64,000 nucleotides of DNA from Symbiodinium sp. CCMP2592. Taxonomy: Eukaryota; Sar; Dinophyceae; Suessiales; Symbiodiniaceae. The stretch is taken from assembly GCA_905221615.1 (NCBI GenBank), contig CAJNDT010003502.1, forward strand, positions 434,001-498,000. Direction: 5' to 3'. Shown in pieces: positions 1-13,500 of this stretch. Position 1 is the first letter of the stretch. The number at the start of each line of letters is the position of its first letter. Both the position numbers and the translations under genes were made by a program. A model generated the notes under the pieces. The model ran no database searches. It saw nothing but the letters and a program-made list of their open reading frames with translations, and was not told the DNA's origin.

Positions 1-1249
1 TCCTGCAGTACCTTAAGGACCCTACACTATGGGAATTGTGGCATATTCCTTATTATGGGTCATGCAGGATTTATACCATCAGCCGTAGCTGAAGCCTCAT
101 TTGAACCTCGAGCTCTAGAGGGCCATGAGTTAGGTCCCACGCTTGTTTTGTGATCTTGAACTGTGAAAGCATCTTTGTGCTAACTGTTCTTATAAGAGTA
201 AAAGAACGGCTCGACAACAAGACAAGCAAAATGTGGTTACAAACTGACAAACCTAAAATATCCTAAACCGTAAACTCCTAAACCTAGGCAAAGGGAAAAG
301 TTCGCAACAGGGCCAACATCTCTAAATCCCCCACTCCGTTCTCCCAAGCCTGACTGCCTTGTGACACTCATCGGAAACTACGCAAGGACTCTTAGACGGA
401 GCTGCAAGTTCTAAACTGAATATTACCCACTCCCTTAGTTCCGGACTGCTTGCTCACTTCCAACTCCGCCGGCGTCATGGCAGAAGCTGCGTAAGCGCGA
501 TCCTGATCCGACCATTCAATTTAAGTTTGGGGTGGTGCGCTTCGTGGTGCTAAATCCAACCCTAAGCCGCACTTCACAGTTTGAGCTTGTTAGTTCAAGT
601 TGGGCTCCGGAGCTCCACGGGGCAGCAGAAACATATCCACGAGTTAGTTGGATAGTTAGGCAGCACGCGGCACCCAACTCCATCCGAGATTTGTAATTTA
701 ATACTAAGGTTCCATAGTGCACTAAACCTAATGCCTAAAGGCCTAGGCCTAATCCCAAACCCTTACCTAAAACCTAAACCCCAATTCCTAACACCCTTTG
801 ATAAGCCCCAAACCCTGCTCCCTGGATCCCTCAAACCCTAAAGCTTGAAATCCCAAGTTTGGCGACTTCATGGCTGATGAGATGCCCCGGATACAACTAC
901 TATAGGGGCCTTCACAATTAGAGTAGAGGTTTTGGGCATTACCAGACTACAACTTTAGTAAGGAATCCTAGGAACATTATCGGTCATTATTTAGGCCCCT
1001 GTACTACACGGATAATGGTACAAGGCATCTTCTACTGCCAGAGCCTAGGGTATAGGGTTCAGGACTTTAGGGTTTAGGGGTTTAGGGGTTGAGTCGGAGG
1101 GGAGGGTTTCGGATTTAGGGGTGTCGGGTTTAGCATTTAGGAGTGTGTAGAGTTCAGGGTCTAGAACTGTCCATATTTTCTTCATACCAGCAAGGAAATC
1201 CGTTTGGGTCGCTCCCCTTCTTCGAGGTACAATGGACACTCAATGTACA

Positions 1250-1342
1250 CCCTAAACCCTAAACCCCTAAACCCTAAACCCCTAAACCCTAAACCCCTAA
1301 ACCCCTAACCCTAAACCCTAAAACCCCTAAACCCCTAAACCA
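1250..1342. repeat. Degenerate telomere-type array
   Basis: CCCTAAACCC/CCCCTAAACC units in mixed 7- and 8-nt spacing. Confidence 0.85.
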
Positions 1343-1440
1343 CATAAGTCCCAAGAAAGTCCCAAGATCTCCAAAACCCTCTGAAGCTTTAGACTCCTGG
1401 CCCCCGCACCTGGAATCCGAAAATGGCGATCCTCAACTAA

Positions 1441-1597
1441 CCCTAAGGGTCCATGTACTCATAGAGTGAAGGGTCCTTTAAGGGTACCATAAGGGATCCT
1501 TTAAGGGATCTATAAGGGTTCGATGAGGGTTTAGGGTATAAGGGTCCATGTACATTGGGGCCCATGTATCTCTATATGAGTACATGGACCCTTAGGG
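1441..1597. mobile_element. Family A composite element
   Basis: CCCTAAGGGTCCATGTACTC and its inverse bound 157 bp. The interior includes GAAGGGTCCTTTAAGGGTAC, the inverse of the 8551-8646 segment, and a TTTAGGG unit. Confidence 0.75.
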
Positions 1598-1608
1598 TGA
1601 ACTAACCG

Positions 1609-1744
1609 CAGAATCGGAACCATCAGGCTCTCATACTGAAAGCTTGCGGACCAGAAGAACTTGGACTGCTCGGGCTGTGTTGAGCCGAAGGGGACGTTTT
1701 TCGCACATGAAGTAGCAATCTTAACGCTACAAATTCGCATGGTC
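1609..1744 (-). CDS. Exon-like open stretch, unknown gene
   Basis: Open after TTGAG|GACCATG (phase 1): KNVPFGSTQPEQSKFFWSAS, then FQYESLMVPIL. A composite family A element (1441-1597) follows within about 15 bp of the 3' end. Confidence 0.3.
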
Positions 1745-1817
1745 CTCAAGCTGAGGTCACCATCCAGAAAAGGGAGGCTTCGTAAGGCCTAGGTAGCGGC
1801 CAATATGCGGGCCTTAC

Positions 1818-1894
1818 TTGTTTGAAGTGTTTGTTGTTTTTGGAGGTGAATGCCGCAAGGGCTTGGGTCATGGGTCTGAAATCCCAAGCAAACC
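1818..1894 (-). CDS. Internal exon, unknown gene
   Basis: GAAG|GGTTTG to CAA|GTAAGG, peptide FAWDFRPMTQALAAFTSKNN, then KHFKQ. The donor is a consensus-like GTAAGG. The plus strand is also open here. Confidence 0.35.
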
Positions 1895-2025
1895 CTTCAA
1901 CCGAAGTTCTACATGGTTCAGCAACCTGCAACTTAACTCCTACATCGAGAAAGCTCAGCGCCCAAAACCCAGTTTAGGCCCTAAACCTAAACCCCTAAAC
2001 CCTCTGTAAACCCGAAACTGTAGCC

Positions 2026-2092
2026 CTAGGAGAGCTAGCACAGCCTTCGGACGAACAAAGGTCGCGATCACATCACCGAAGCGCCGAAGATC
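2026..2092 (-). CDS. Internal exon, unknown gene
   Basis: Starts GCCAG|GATCTT: DLRRFGDVIATFVRPK, then possibly AVLALLG. The donor may be GC at 2044 (16 codons) or just after 2026. With the latter it joins in phase to the exon at 1894. Confidence 0.4.
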
Positions 2093-2790
2093 CTGGCGAA
2101 GCGACTTGAAACCAAAGGCTTCAACATCTCAATTATACATGGTTAGTAAACTAATATTTTTTTAAGGAACTGGAGCCCTGGGGAAGCCAGGGTTTATGGC
2201 TCAGGGTCTTTGTTCCTCGCTGCTCCGTGTGCGCAACAATCTTCCCTTGTCACTGCAGGAGCTCCACGGGAAAAAATCAGGAATTCGGCGCTCCCACAGA
2301 ACCCCGCCTTCATGTTAGACAGAGGCCTTGACAACCAAAACATGAATAGGGGCTCGGGGTGAATTGTAGTAAAAGTGCACATGGACGTAGGAGAAAACAT
2401 ACTGATTCATCGAGCTCTGTATCCTAAATCCTAACTATAGTGGGTGCGGGCAAAGGACACACCCACAAGCTGGCTTTGGCCTATACATGGGGGATATTTG
2501 CAAAAATAGGCTAGTTCGTAACGCCTAAAACGGAGACATTCACCCTACATCTAGGCTTGTGTAGGTCATCTTGGGGGGCCTGGGTAGTCGCAACAGGGTT
2601 TTAGGGTATAAAGCATGATGATTATAATGAAGAGCCCTTTAAGGAGCCGCAGGGACTCTCAGGGAGGACGAACTTCCAAGGGTCCAGAGTTTCAGGGTTT
2701 AGGGATCAGGATTCAGCTGTTAACATTAGGGCTTTCGAATTCAGAGTTTTGAGTTTAGGGTTTAGTTTTGGGCCAATGCAGCCAGCCATC

Positions 2791-2847
2791 CTTCACGTCG
2801 ATGGCCCCAGCGGCAGAAGCTGGTATCTGCGCGAAGAGGTCACTACC
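2791..2847 (-). CDS. Internal exon, unknown gene
   Basis: GAAG|GGTAGT to AAG|GATGGC, 19 codons, GSDLFAQIPASAAGAIDVK. The GA donor and frame 0 match the next island at 2092. Confidence 0.4.
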
Positions 2848-3081
2848 CTTCACGCTGAACTAGGAGGTTCGGAAAGTGTGCAAACCTAAACTTGTTCAGG
2901 CAATTGCTGTGCAGGATTCACGTGGGTACTTCCTTGGGGCTCCAAAACGCTCCATCACCTCTCATACGCAGAATGAGACCTAAACGCTTGTGCTAATTGG
3001 TGCCTATGTCCATGCCCTAACCTCCAAGAGCCTGAATGAGTACGCTAGGGTCTTTGGGGTATACGATGGTGCAATTGATCA

Positions 3082-3186
3082 TACCTATAGTCTCCATGGT
3101 AGTTCCTTTTTTTGGTTTAACCAATCCGAATTTTAGGGATCCTAAAAGGGAACCCCAAAAAGGAGCTGCAACGGAGACTATAGGTA
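3082..3186. mobile_element. Family E copy
   Basis: ACCTATAGTCTCCATGGTAG and CAACGGAGACTATAGGT arms. Confidence 0.8.
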
Positions 3187-4074
3187 TAAAGAAGCCTGAG
3201 GAATAGACTTGGCTTATGGTACATGCTTTGCCCTAGCGTACCTGGTAATCGGAGCCCCAGTAGACATCTAATCGAACCCTTCCAGAACTACCAGGAAGGG
3301 ACCCCGAAAGTAGCAGAGCCCATGGGCTTCGTGTTCGCAACAAAGCAGCTCTTTATCTGACGATCCAGGAACGACAGGTTAATCTTTTTGGTTATGATTA
3401 TAGGGATTATGTAGGGGCTACACTACCCAGAAAAGCTTAGAGGTCACCTACTGTACTACTAGGTAAGTGTCAGGAGTTCCGAAGGTTAAGGTTGGTGCTT
3501 ACCTTTCGGATGTATGCGCTAGGCTTTAGGTTTCGGGGTTTGGGTTTAAGGGTTTTGGGGTGAACCCAACAACATAGCAGGGAACGGACCCTGCACGTAA
3601 CAGAAGCCTTGTACAAATAGGTTACCAGACAATGACTCTAATTGATCCCTAAAATCCTTCAATCAGTAAGTAATATAGAGGTCAGCACGAATGGTGGTGG
3701 TAGCCCCGCAGCTAAGGCATTATCCTATCCCCCATCGATTCACCATCGCCTTCTTCTTATAAGAGATCTCCCTGCTGAAACCCCTATGCAACCCGTTGTC
3801 AAACACAACCCCCCTAAACCCTAAACCCTAACAGCCTTAACATGTAGCACTTGCTTTGGTCTTCTGAGCTGAGCTTCTCATGACGGCATCCTCACCCGAC
3901 GAGGAAGCCACGCTTTTCTTTTCGGCGCACCCTCTTCAGCCCTAAACCCCCAACCCTATGCATGCTAAACCCTGAACCCTAAACCCCCAAATCCTAAAGA
4001 ACTAACCCCTAAACCCTAAACCCTACACCCCAAACCCTAAACCCCCAAACCCTAACCCCTACACCGTCTTCGGC

Positions 4075-4125
4075 CTCGATCACGGAGGCGTTGGGCAAGT
4101 CTTTGACGGTGGAGTTCGGCCCATC
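4075..4125 (-). CDS. Internal exon, unknown gene
   Basis: CCAG|GATGGG to GAG|GCCGAAG, 17 codons, DGPNSTVKDLPNASVIE. GC donor. A family A element starts about 25 bp beyond the acceptor. Confidence 0.4.
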
Positions 4126-4149
4126 CTGGCATCGTCTGAGTCATAGAAC

Positions 4150-4293
4150 CCCTAAGGGTCCATGTACCCATATAGAGATACATGGGCCCCAATCTACCTA
4201 TATAGAGACTACATTAAGGCCAATGTATATAAATATATATATATATATAATATATATATATATATATACTATATGAGTACATGGACCCTTAGG
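4150..4293. mobile_element. Family A copy with a TA-expanded loop
   Basis: Standard arms, but the centre has grown by a run of (TA)n of about 40 bp (4215-4268). Confidence 0.8.
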
Positions 4294-4685
4294 GGAATAT
4301 AGGTTCCTTGATAGGTTCCTCGAAAGGGGATCCTGAAAAGGGGTCTACACAGGATCTACAAGGGGTCTGTCGTACAATAACACTCTGCTCTGTGACGGTT
4401 ACTGTTTAAGGGTTCTGAGAGGCTTCGGGTTTGGAGTTACGGGGTTTAGGGGTTCGGGCTTTTAGGGCGTTTGGATGTCTGTTATTACTACTACCGTTCT
4501 ACGACTAGGATTCTATCATTATCATTATTACTACTACTATTTATTTAAGTACTACTGTTAGTACCAGTAGTAGCTAGTAGTGTTGCTGTGGTGGATGTCA
4601 GGCTTGGGTCTCCACGAGCTCTAGACCTCCTCTGTGCCATAAAGCTCTCCCAAGCAAGTGACTTGAAGGAGATCGGAACCCGCCT

Positions 4686-4790
4686 GGAAGTTTCCGAAAA
4701 TAACCGGGGACCCTCATATAATACCTCAAATAGTAGGATCCTTATTATAAGGACCCCAAAATAAGGTACCCCTAATTGTTGGAAACTCCC
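4686..4790. mobile_element. Family B copy next to an exon end
   Basis: Ends GGAAGTTTCCGAAAATAACC and GTTGGAAACTCCC. It starts within about 20-30 bp of the 3' end of the open exon at 4805-5091. Confidence 0.75.
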
Positions 4791-4804
4791 ACATGAGAAC
4801 CCCT

Positions 4805-5091
4805 TCACATAAAACATGACCCATGCATGCAGGTCAAACTCAAGCCGAATGTCTCTAGGCGCACGCAGAAAGCGGACGCGATCGTGCTCGTCGGCGTCCC
4901 ACCACGTGTCTTCATCATCAGTGCCTTCGCCCTCATCAATCCGGTACAGGTAGCCGTCATCACTCACAGCGATGAGGCACGACGTCTTGTACAAGCCGAC
5001 GCAGAGCTTCGTGGACTCGAGCGTTTCCACGCACCACAGCCATGGCCATGGCCGCAACCACCGACCGCCCCAACAGGCTCGCGTGTGCACC
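4805..5091 (-). CDS. Long exon of an unknown gene
   Basis: Open from ACCAG|GGTGCACACG (phase 1). The peptide runs through LESTKLCVGLYKTSCLIAVS, DDGYLYRIDEGEGTDDEDTW and DEHDRVRFLRAPRDIRLEFD to HAWVMFYVKG. A family B element (4686-4790) begins just past the 3' end, as in fumarase intron 3. The exact donor is uncertain (4805-4820). Two other minus frames are open over its 5' third. Confidence 0.45.
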
Positions 5092-5649
5092 CTGGTTCCG
5101 GCACGTCGGGGCCAACAAGATATACCCCATGGTAAGGTCGAGTCTCCACGACTCCTTTTGCGAAGTTTTCATAGGCATGGGTCCATGCAAAGCCAGACAT
5201 ACTGCGAATGTTGAGACTGCCAAGCCATGGCGGACTACACACAACCTCCAGCTTCCCCATCCAAAGTACATGGTTAAAACCAAGCTACAAAGCCGGAAAC
5301 CATAAAATAGTGAACCTCTACAGGCCTAATCCCCCAAAGCGAAACGGAAAGCACAAGAAGGCCGGAAACCCTAAACCCGATATTTGGAAGCCCTGAACTA
5401 AGACCTTCAAGATCTTGACTGCAACGCTTGCAGCCGGGACCCTTACATTGCGAAAAGATACCCCTAAACCCTACTCAAGTTCTCAAGGCCCCTATAATCA
5501 ACCTACCCCTAGACCCTAGTTCTTAAGGCCCGTGAAAGCCCTAAACCCTAATTCTTACGGCCATGAACTCTAGTTCTTACGGGCCCTAAATTCAGCCCAC
5601 GCGTCCTGTGGAAGGGTCCGGAGTTCCAAGGCATTGCCGGTTTCGTTCC

Positions 5650-6000
5650 CCAGCAACGCCTGAGGGTTTAGGGGTTTAGGATTTACGGTTTTTAGAGTTG
5701 AGGGTTTAGGGCCTAACGGTTTAGGGGGTGAGGGGTTTAGGGTTTTTAGAGTTTAGAGTTTAGGGCCCGACGGTTTAAGGGTTCAGGATTTAGGGTGCTG
5801 AGTTTAGGGTTTAAGGCCTCACGTTTAGGGTTTACGATTTAGGGTTTAGGGCTTAGGGTGGTTTTGAAGTCACTGGCCAGGTGTTCGGGTTTCGGGTTGA
5901 GGGTTTAGGCCTGAGGGTTTTGGGATTTAGGGCAGAGGGTTTCGGCTTGAGGCCTTTGGGGTTTGGGGTTATGGTTTCAGGCGAGCGTCTAGTACTTAGG
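5650..6000. repeat. Degenerate TTTAGGG tract
   Basis: About 350 bp of GGTTTAGGGTT-like units with many substitutions, on the plus strand. Confidence 0.75.
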
Positions 6001-6006
6001 GTTGCC

Positions 6007-6113
6007 CAGAGCTCCAAAACCCCTTAATTAAGGAATTTACCTTAAAATCATATTAGGGATCCTATTATAATTTAAGGTATATTCCTTAATTAAGGGGTTT
6101 TGGAGGCTCTGGG
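6007..6113. mobile_element. Family F copy
   Basis: CCCAGAGCTCCAAAACCCCT and GGGGTTTTGGAGGCTCTGGG arms; inner CTTAATTAAGGAAT. Confidence 0.8.
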
Positions 6114-7533
6114 TGAGGACTCAGATTAAGGACTCATCGGGATTTTCAAATGCTGAGGGCTTCGCGAGGTGTTTACAGTGGCCGAAGAGGTCTGGGATAG
6201 TGAGCATCTAATGGCAGCTTTCCGGAGGGGGTGGTTGGACATCCGTGCTTCTGGCCCATGGCACTACAAATTCTTGGTGACTTCCTAAACCATTAACCCA
6301 ATCCAGAGTTTAAGCATCGCAAGAAACGAGGAAGTCGCAGAAAACCAAAGCTTACGGGTACACAGTGTGCGACATATGATTAGGGTTTATGGCTTTAGGG
6401 TTCTATGTGGGTGAGGGTTTAGGGCTTGGAGAGCTTACCCTGCTTGCAAAACTTAAGGTGGCCTGGTGACATGCATGACACCTTGACTATATATGTACTA
6501 CCTGTTTTACTCTATCCTCCACTGTGCTTCCATCATTGTGGTTACCTTCTTCATTATATTATATACTCACAAAGGGGCAGGCACTTGAAATTAAGCTCCG
6601 GACACGGACACAAAGCTCGGCATGGCGTGCAGACTGAGGCATCATAGATGACAGAGTCAGCTGGCCGCTGTCCTGGCAAGATCGTTCACTCTATGCCGAA
6701 GAGTACGGTTTAGGATTTAGGTCTAGCAATCCAAAGAACAGGATGCTGGGTACAGAGAGGACCCACGACCTTTCGGTTCATCGTAATGGTTGGGTCTGTA
6801 GGGAATCGAGTAATTATCCGGACTACTCAAACATCCCGAGCAATGCTGTGGGCATGGGCGCATACTAACAACTGGGAAAAACCTGGAAGTCAGGTTAGAG
6901 TTCATACCCCCAGCTGCAATAAGGGACCGCCACTATAGACCCTGAGCCAGACTCTCAATTCCGGGATCCCGAAACAGGAGACGAAGCTCAAAGGTTTTCC
7001 AGTCAAACATACACAGATCCAACACTTAAGTACCCTGATACAGAGTCTTCAAGCCTTGCACAACCCTTTCAATTTTTGCAATTGTTCAGACAGTGTCCCC
7101 TCAGAAATTCTGAAAACGTGCTATAACATCTGTGAAACCAGAACCGTCTTGCAAACCTTCCCACTTCGACGAGGGGCTGCCAACCGTTAACCCTGAACCG
7201 TCGGGTCGGCTTAGGGCCTACTTGGAGGGTCGGGGGACTTAGTAACTGGTTATTTGAGGGACTTATAAGCAGCATAACCCCAATTAGGGTCCCTTTTGGG
7301 GTACTTATAAGTCTACTTACTACCTACTTACTAAAACCGCCGACCCTCCAAGTATAGGGTCCAATTGTCAGGGCTACCTGCCCGCTGAAAATTTAAAACC
7401 TGCCGACACAACAGGAGTGTGGCGTAGGGTTTGGCTCTACATGTATAAGGGGTTATTAAGAACTATGTTGTAGGGTCTTTAGAGGCGACTACTACGAACA
7501 AAAAGAGCTGAAGAAATGTTTGCGTGTGCAGGC

Positions 7534-10500
7534 CTCAAGCGTGAAGACGGCGTCGCTGGAGATTCGCCGCAGCAAAACCAGCAGCTCCTGAACAAGGAAG
7601 CAAAGCTTCAACATTTTAGGGTTGTAGGGTCTCTGTCGGATAGGCCAAAATGCGAAGTTCGCAGCCAAAGTATAGGATAACAATGACAGTCAGATCCAGG
7701 ACTGGCTCAGATGAAACTTGCGATGTGCTGAGCACACTTTCTTCAGGACTCATCTTCTTTGCCGACCAAGACTAGCCCGAAAACTGGGATGCAGCCGTTC
7801 AGCTGCAGGTATGGCCTTCACCCGCCTTGGCTTGCATATTTTTCGTTCGGAGCCCCCAAGACATGACCAAAGCATTAAAACCTAAACCCCCCAAAGTAGG
7901 TAAAATAATGGCCCCATACACATAAAACGACTATTATTCTACATACTTAGGGGGTCCAGGAAAGAAAGCATCTTCGGTCGCGAGGACCGATCAGAATCAT
8001 GTACTTGCTTGCCTTGCTGCTCGGGACAGGGTTCTAAGAAGAGATTGCCCGGAAAATCGTAGCACTTAACCCTACCCATAGGCCCCAAAGTAGTTTTTTT
8101 TTGGGATTACCTAATAGGATTCTAAATATGAACCCCAAAAAGGAACTACTTTAGGGCCTTAGGGTAAAGCCTATATACTGTACAGCCTGGAGGCAGGTAA
8201 TTGTGAAGAATCAAGAAGCCTCGGCCGCCCCTGGCGAATTCTCACTAAAACCCCAAACGGCTCACTTACCTGTCGTTCCAAATGCTAGAAAGTAGTAGGA
8301 TGCAGCCCCTTACGTAGAGGGAAAGACCCTTAAGACAGCATGTAGTTCCAAATCCTAAAGAATAGTAGGGTACAAACCATTACAGTAATTATCCAGAAAA
8401 ACAGTGAGACAGTAGGGTGTCTTATCAGCATCCACAGGTAGTATTCCCTAAGGGTCCATGTGCCTTTTAGAGATACATGGGCCCCAATGTACTTATATAG
8501 GGACTACATTAAGGCCAATGTATATACTATATGAGTACATGGACCCTTATACCCTAAACCCTCATCGAACCCCTATAGATCCCTTAAAGGATCCCTTATG
8601 GTACCCTTAAAGGACCCTTCACTCTATGAGCACATGGACCCTTAGGGATGTATGAGTCCGAAGATTTGGGTCTCTCCTCGTTGTTCTCGCGCAGTGCCTT
8701 CACTTCCTGCGGATAGCAAACAGGGGGACCGTCGAAATGCTAATTTCAGTTGGCCTTAAGGGTCTAGTAGCGTTCAGGGTTTAGGGTCACGATAGTACTT
8801 AAATTTTGAAAAATGTTCAGGGCAGAGGGTTGTTTGGTCAGTATGAGTTTGACAATTTATCGCAGCATTCTCGGCCATATGGGATATCCCTAATGTGCCG
8901 TCTTGGGGGACCCTATTCACGGTATCCAGTTCTCCACCTCAAGCTGCAATGCACAGTACGTGGCGGGCGCCCACTGAACAACTCCTGAAGGGTGGCCGCC
9001 GGCTCGTCTCAGCAGTCTGTTCTGTAGCATGGCAACACCCTGAGGCCCTAAAGTAGTTCCTTTTTGAGGTTCAGATTAAGAATCCTATTCGGTAACCCCC
9101 AAAATGGGGCCTATGCGCAACTTGAACCCTCAACCTGGTGCGATCTCACGTTGTCCAAACCGACCCCAGCAGTTGCTTGGCCGAAAATCAAGGACGTCAT
9201 GAATCAAAGGGGAAAGGAGGGACCCTTAATGGGGACCACTGGGCTATATAATGGGTATATAATAGCTATATTGAGGGTATGTACCTAGGGTTTCTTATTA
9301 AGGGTCCCCCCTTTTACCCTTGGAATGAAGCTCACGAGCCATTTCCGGAAGGCAGGCAGGGGCAACCTCCAAACCCTTTATAATTCGCAAAGCCCTCATA
9401 GAACCTTCACGAGACCCTCACGGCACTCAAACCCCCAAAAAAGGCAATCTCAACCCCCAAACCCCGTACCCTAAACCCCCATACCCCAAACCCTAAACCC
9501 CTACACCCCAAACCCGAAACCCCATATCCCAAACCCCCATACCCCAAACCCGAACCCGTACACCGCAAATCCTAAACCCCCTCCATACCCCAAACCCTAA
9601 CCCCTACACCCCAAATCCCAAAGCCCTACACTCCATATCCCACACCCCGTGCCCTAAACCCCTACACCCCTGATCCTAAACCCCCATACCCCAAACCCCT
9701 ACACCCCAAACCCTAAACCCCTACGCCCCGCACCCTAAACCCCTCCGTGTCCTAAACCCCCATACCCCAAACCCTAGGCCCTAGACCCCTACACCCCATA
9801 CCCTAACCCCATGCCCTAAACCGCCATACCCCAAACACCTAAGGCCAGGCTCCTCACGGTTGAGCTGCAAAGTCCGGGGCCCAGTAGGCTCCATCTCGAT
9901 TCGCGCTTCCTCTGCCTTCGTGGGCTTTGGGCTTTCGGTTCACGGCTCTTTTGTTTTCGGTTTAGGGTCTTTTGGGTTTGTAGGGTCTTTTTTTTTGGGG
10001 GGGGGGCGGGTTTGTAGGGTCTAGGGTCTTAGGGTTTAGAGGGCTCAGGGTTCACACGTAAGATTTTAAAGGTGGGTTCGGGATCGGGGCTCAGGGTTGC
10101 AATGTAACTTTTGGGTGTAGGGCTATGGGCTTCGCAATGTTTTTGTTCATGAGCTTGTCGCTTAGGGTTTAGGGGTTCGGGTGTAGGGTGCATTCCGTGA
10201 ATGGGGTGCAGGGCGCAAGGGGTTTACGGGCTTTACAAGAAGTCTTCGGGGTTGGAGACCTGGGTTCAAAAAACGGGCTTCAGAAGGATTTAGGGGCTTT
10301 TTGTTAACCTACATTGGCGGCCTTTTCTTAGGGCCTGTAGAGGTGAAACGCCTTATAGACCACCCATAACGCTCATGGATTCAGGGTTTAGGGTTTCAGA
10401 AGGATTCCGTAGTCTTGGATCTAGGGTTTAGGGTTTAGGGATTTGTGGGCCCTGTGCCGAAAGTGGCAAGAACACACTCAGACCAAAATACCCCTGACTT

Positions 10501-13500
10501 AGGACAAACAGTATGGTGTGTGGTACAAACCTCTCGTGCATATTATTCTCTCCCAGCCTCCCGGCCGTGATCCCAGGCGTTCAGACCACTGTACTTCTTA
10601 CTTCTACTGCTTCTCAGACGACTACCAATAATACCCCTCGTCCTTTGGGATGCCTAAAAGCACAATCTTAGTCTTGACTCAGTACCCGAGTAAAGGCATT
10701 AATTAAAGTTCCTAGTATGCATAAGCTTTATTTGTCTATCTTTTTGTTTAGTTTATTACTAACTACTAACTACTTACTTCATTACTAACTACTAGTCGAT
10801 ATCACTTTCTCCTCGTCAGTTCAAGATATGTCCCTGAATTATGGGATGAGGAAATCAGGCTCTCTAGACAACTCCATGGCACCTCAGCTTCCTCTTGCGC
10901 TTTCCGCATATTCTCACGGCGCTGAGCTTCTTGCGCCGCTGCCTCGAACAACACGAGGCTTTCTGAAGATTAGGGATCATCAGATTCTTTGGCTTCGGAT
11001 CGTAGTAATATGGATGAGTTGTTGAAAACTGTTATGAGTGGCGCTTGGCCCCTTAATTAGGGTTTCTTGGGCTTCATATTAAACTGATTCTACCGTTTAT
11101 GCTTCACACTTCGGGTCTTCTGATTTTGTGTAATTAAACCGCCTCTCCCCCACTTAGTAGGCGCAGAGGGCTAACTCGGGCTCCGGCGTCCTTAGGGCTT
11201 GTACTGTAACACAGCGGCCTCAACAATTAGGATAGGGTTTTGGGGCATAGTATACTATATATACTTATTAGAAGGAACCCTACGAATATTGCTTTTCTCG
11301 GCGAAAAAAATTGTAGTCTTAGGGTTCCTTATGCTAATTAGAGTATAAGAATAATGTAATGTTGGAAATTATCTAGGCCCCTATATCACGGATCTTCAGA
11401 CTTGCGGTCTAAACCGCGTAGCCCTCTGGGCCGGCTCTGCAGACCCAAAGCCAATCCGAAATCTGTTACTTTATGAACCTAAACTCCCCCTAAAACGGTC
11501 ATATGAACCCTACGAAAGCGCACCACTTTCCAGGTCCGAATAAATGTTGAGAACGTCGGCCGAACTGAAACATGAACATACCTCAAGACCATATTATGTA
11601 GTTTCGTGGCTAGGGTCGCTATACTGACACCCCCGAAGCCCTGTTGGGGCTTTCCTCAGAACCCCGGAACTTCGGAAAACCCCGGGACTTCGGAAGCGTG
11701 TAGGGTTTGGGATATATCTGAAGTGGTGGTGGCAGCAGCCAACCATGGTAAGGGGCTCTAACCCAGAAGGTTCAAGTACTCCCTATTTTAGCCCTTAGGG
11801 CCTTTTTAGGTATCAAAAACCATAATAAGGACTACTTGGACCCTTAGGGTAACAGTCTAGGGTTTCATGGCTTAAACCCTACCGGGGGCTCCTACCAGGT
11901 AACCCGTGTAAGCCTTAAGGTAAAAGCCAGAAAGTTGGAATATGATGATCCTAACCCTTCTATGGTAAACTATAGGGTATCCCACCATGAAACCATATTC
12001 CAACTTTCTGGAGTTCCCTGTAATGGCATAGGAAGAAAACTCTCTCGTTTTTGCTCTAGTTCAGAGAGCGAAGCTCAGGTTTCTAGGGCTCAGGTCCAGT
12101 GTTTCAGGTTGAAGTGGATAGGGCAAGTGTATATGAAGGAAATTGAGTATGTCTGTCTGTATGCATGTAGACGTGTGTACATATATATATATAGATATAT
12201 GCATGTATGTAACTCTGTATGCACGTACGTGCGTATGTGCGTGTGTATGTATATGTATATGTATATGTATATATATATACACACACACTTTATGAATGTG
12301 TGGATATATGTATACATACATGCATACATACATACATCCGTTGCCTTACATTACGGTACATGCCTTTGCATTACACTAAATTACCCTGCCTATATGTACA
12401 AATATTTCTATATCTGAGCTCATACACGTATATATGCATTCGATGGAAAATGGCACTGACGGTCTTGGCGAGCCTTTGCTGCACAACGCTACAGCAGCAC
12501 GTCCGGCTTCAGGGCCAGCTTAGACGGATCTTATTGCATGAGCAGTGCAACAAAGACGGCTGTAAGGCAGTGTAGGCTTTGAGCATGTAGGGTTCAGGCT
12601 TGACGAACTCGGCCGTTATGGGTCTTGGGGTTGGGCTCAGGGCTAAAAGTTGATCCCGTTCGGTTCGAGGGTCTAATGGGATTGAAAAAATTGAGGCTTC
12701 GGAAAATCTGGAGTCTCCGGCCCGAGAAAAGCCTAGAATCCTAGAATCTACTGCCGCCCTCAACACACGAAACCCTTTGCTGCCTTGGCAGCAATGTCCT
12801 GCTGCTCCTCCTCGAAGCCTTTTTGAGGTTCCGTTGTCTCTGGCAGCAAGTCCTGACTCTGGATGTGTTTACGGTTTAGGGGTTTAGGGTCCTGATCATC
12901 AGGATCGCTGAAGCCAGTCTTCAGGTGCAAAACGGGCGCAGCATCGGAGGGGATAACAGTTCGGGGCTTAGCTTAAGGTTTAGGGTACCTCAGCGCATGA
13001 ACCATTCAACCTTTGTGTACTTCAAGCGTCGAGAAGGCTTAGGGAATCGTAATGTACCGACGTGAATAATTCCTCAAAACAGGGCTCTGAGTTCTGGGGT
13101 GCGCTTCTCTACAAATATGAGTGTGAACGCTAATGCAACATGTAATTGTATTCAGACTCCGCCATTACCTCTCGTTTTGGAATTACAAGTCAGACTCTCG
13201 TGGTCACTAGGCTTGATGAAGTCACAGACAGACTCAGCCGCCCTCACGAAAGCAAACCCTAAGCCCTAAAACCTAGGACCAACACCAACACCACACAGCC
13301 TACACTATCCTGAATCCGCAGCCCGAAACCCCAAAACCCTCAACCTCCAAAACCCCCAAAGCCTCAAACACGAAAACCAATAAACAACTCCTGAACACAC
13401 AGCCGTATAGGGCTCTCTACAGTAGATAGCGAAAGTTGGAATGTACATCCTCAGCTTCTGCCTCCGCTGCCGCAGGCACCTGATGCACCGCTTTAATGTC

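Noticed and set aside
1250-1342. Chromosome end or true telomere.
   Set aside because: CCCTAAA-type repeats are short, degenerate, in both orientations and spread over most of the window, so they are interstitial.
1846-2141. Plus-strand exons VNAARAWVMGLKSQANPSTE and HITEAPKILAKRLETKGFNI, phase-compatible.
   Set aside because: The minus reading chains to 2791-2847 and agrees with the unidirectional layout. This is the closest call in the window.
4545-4790. Continuation of the 4805-5091 frame through the family B element.
   Set aside because: The extra codons translate the repeat element (seen with similar peptides at other B copies), so they are intronic.
6169-6288. Plus-strand 40-codon exon ending in TAA (FTVAEEVWDSEHLMAAFRRG).
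   Set aside because: AG|G and a stop are present, but a minus frame (AMGQKHGCPTTPSGKLPLDA) is equally open and no plus gene is otherwise supported.
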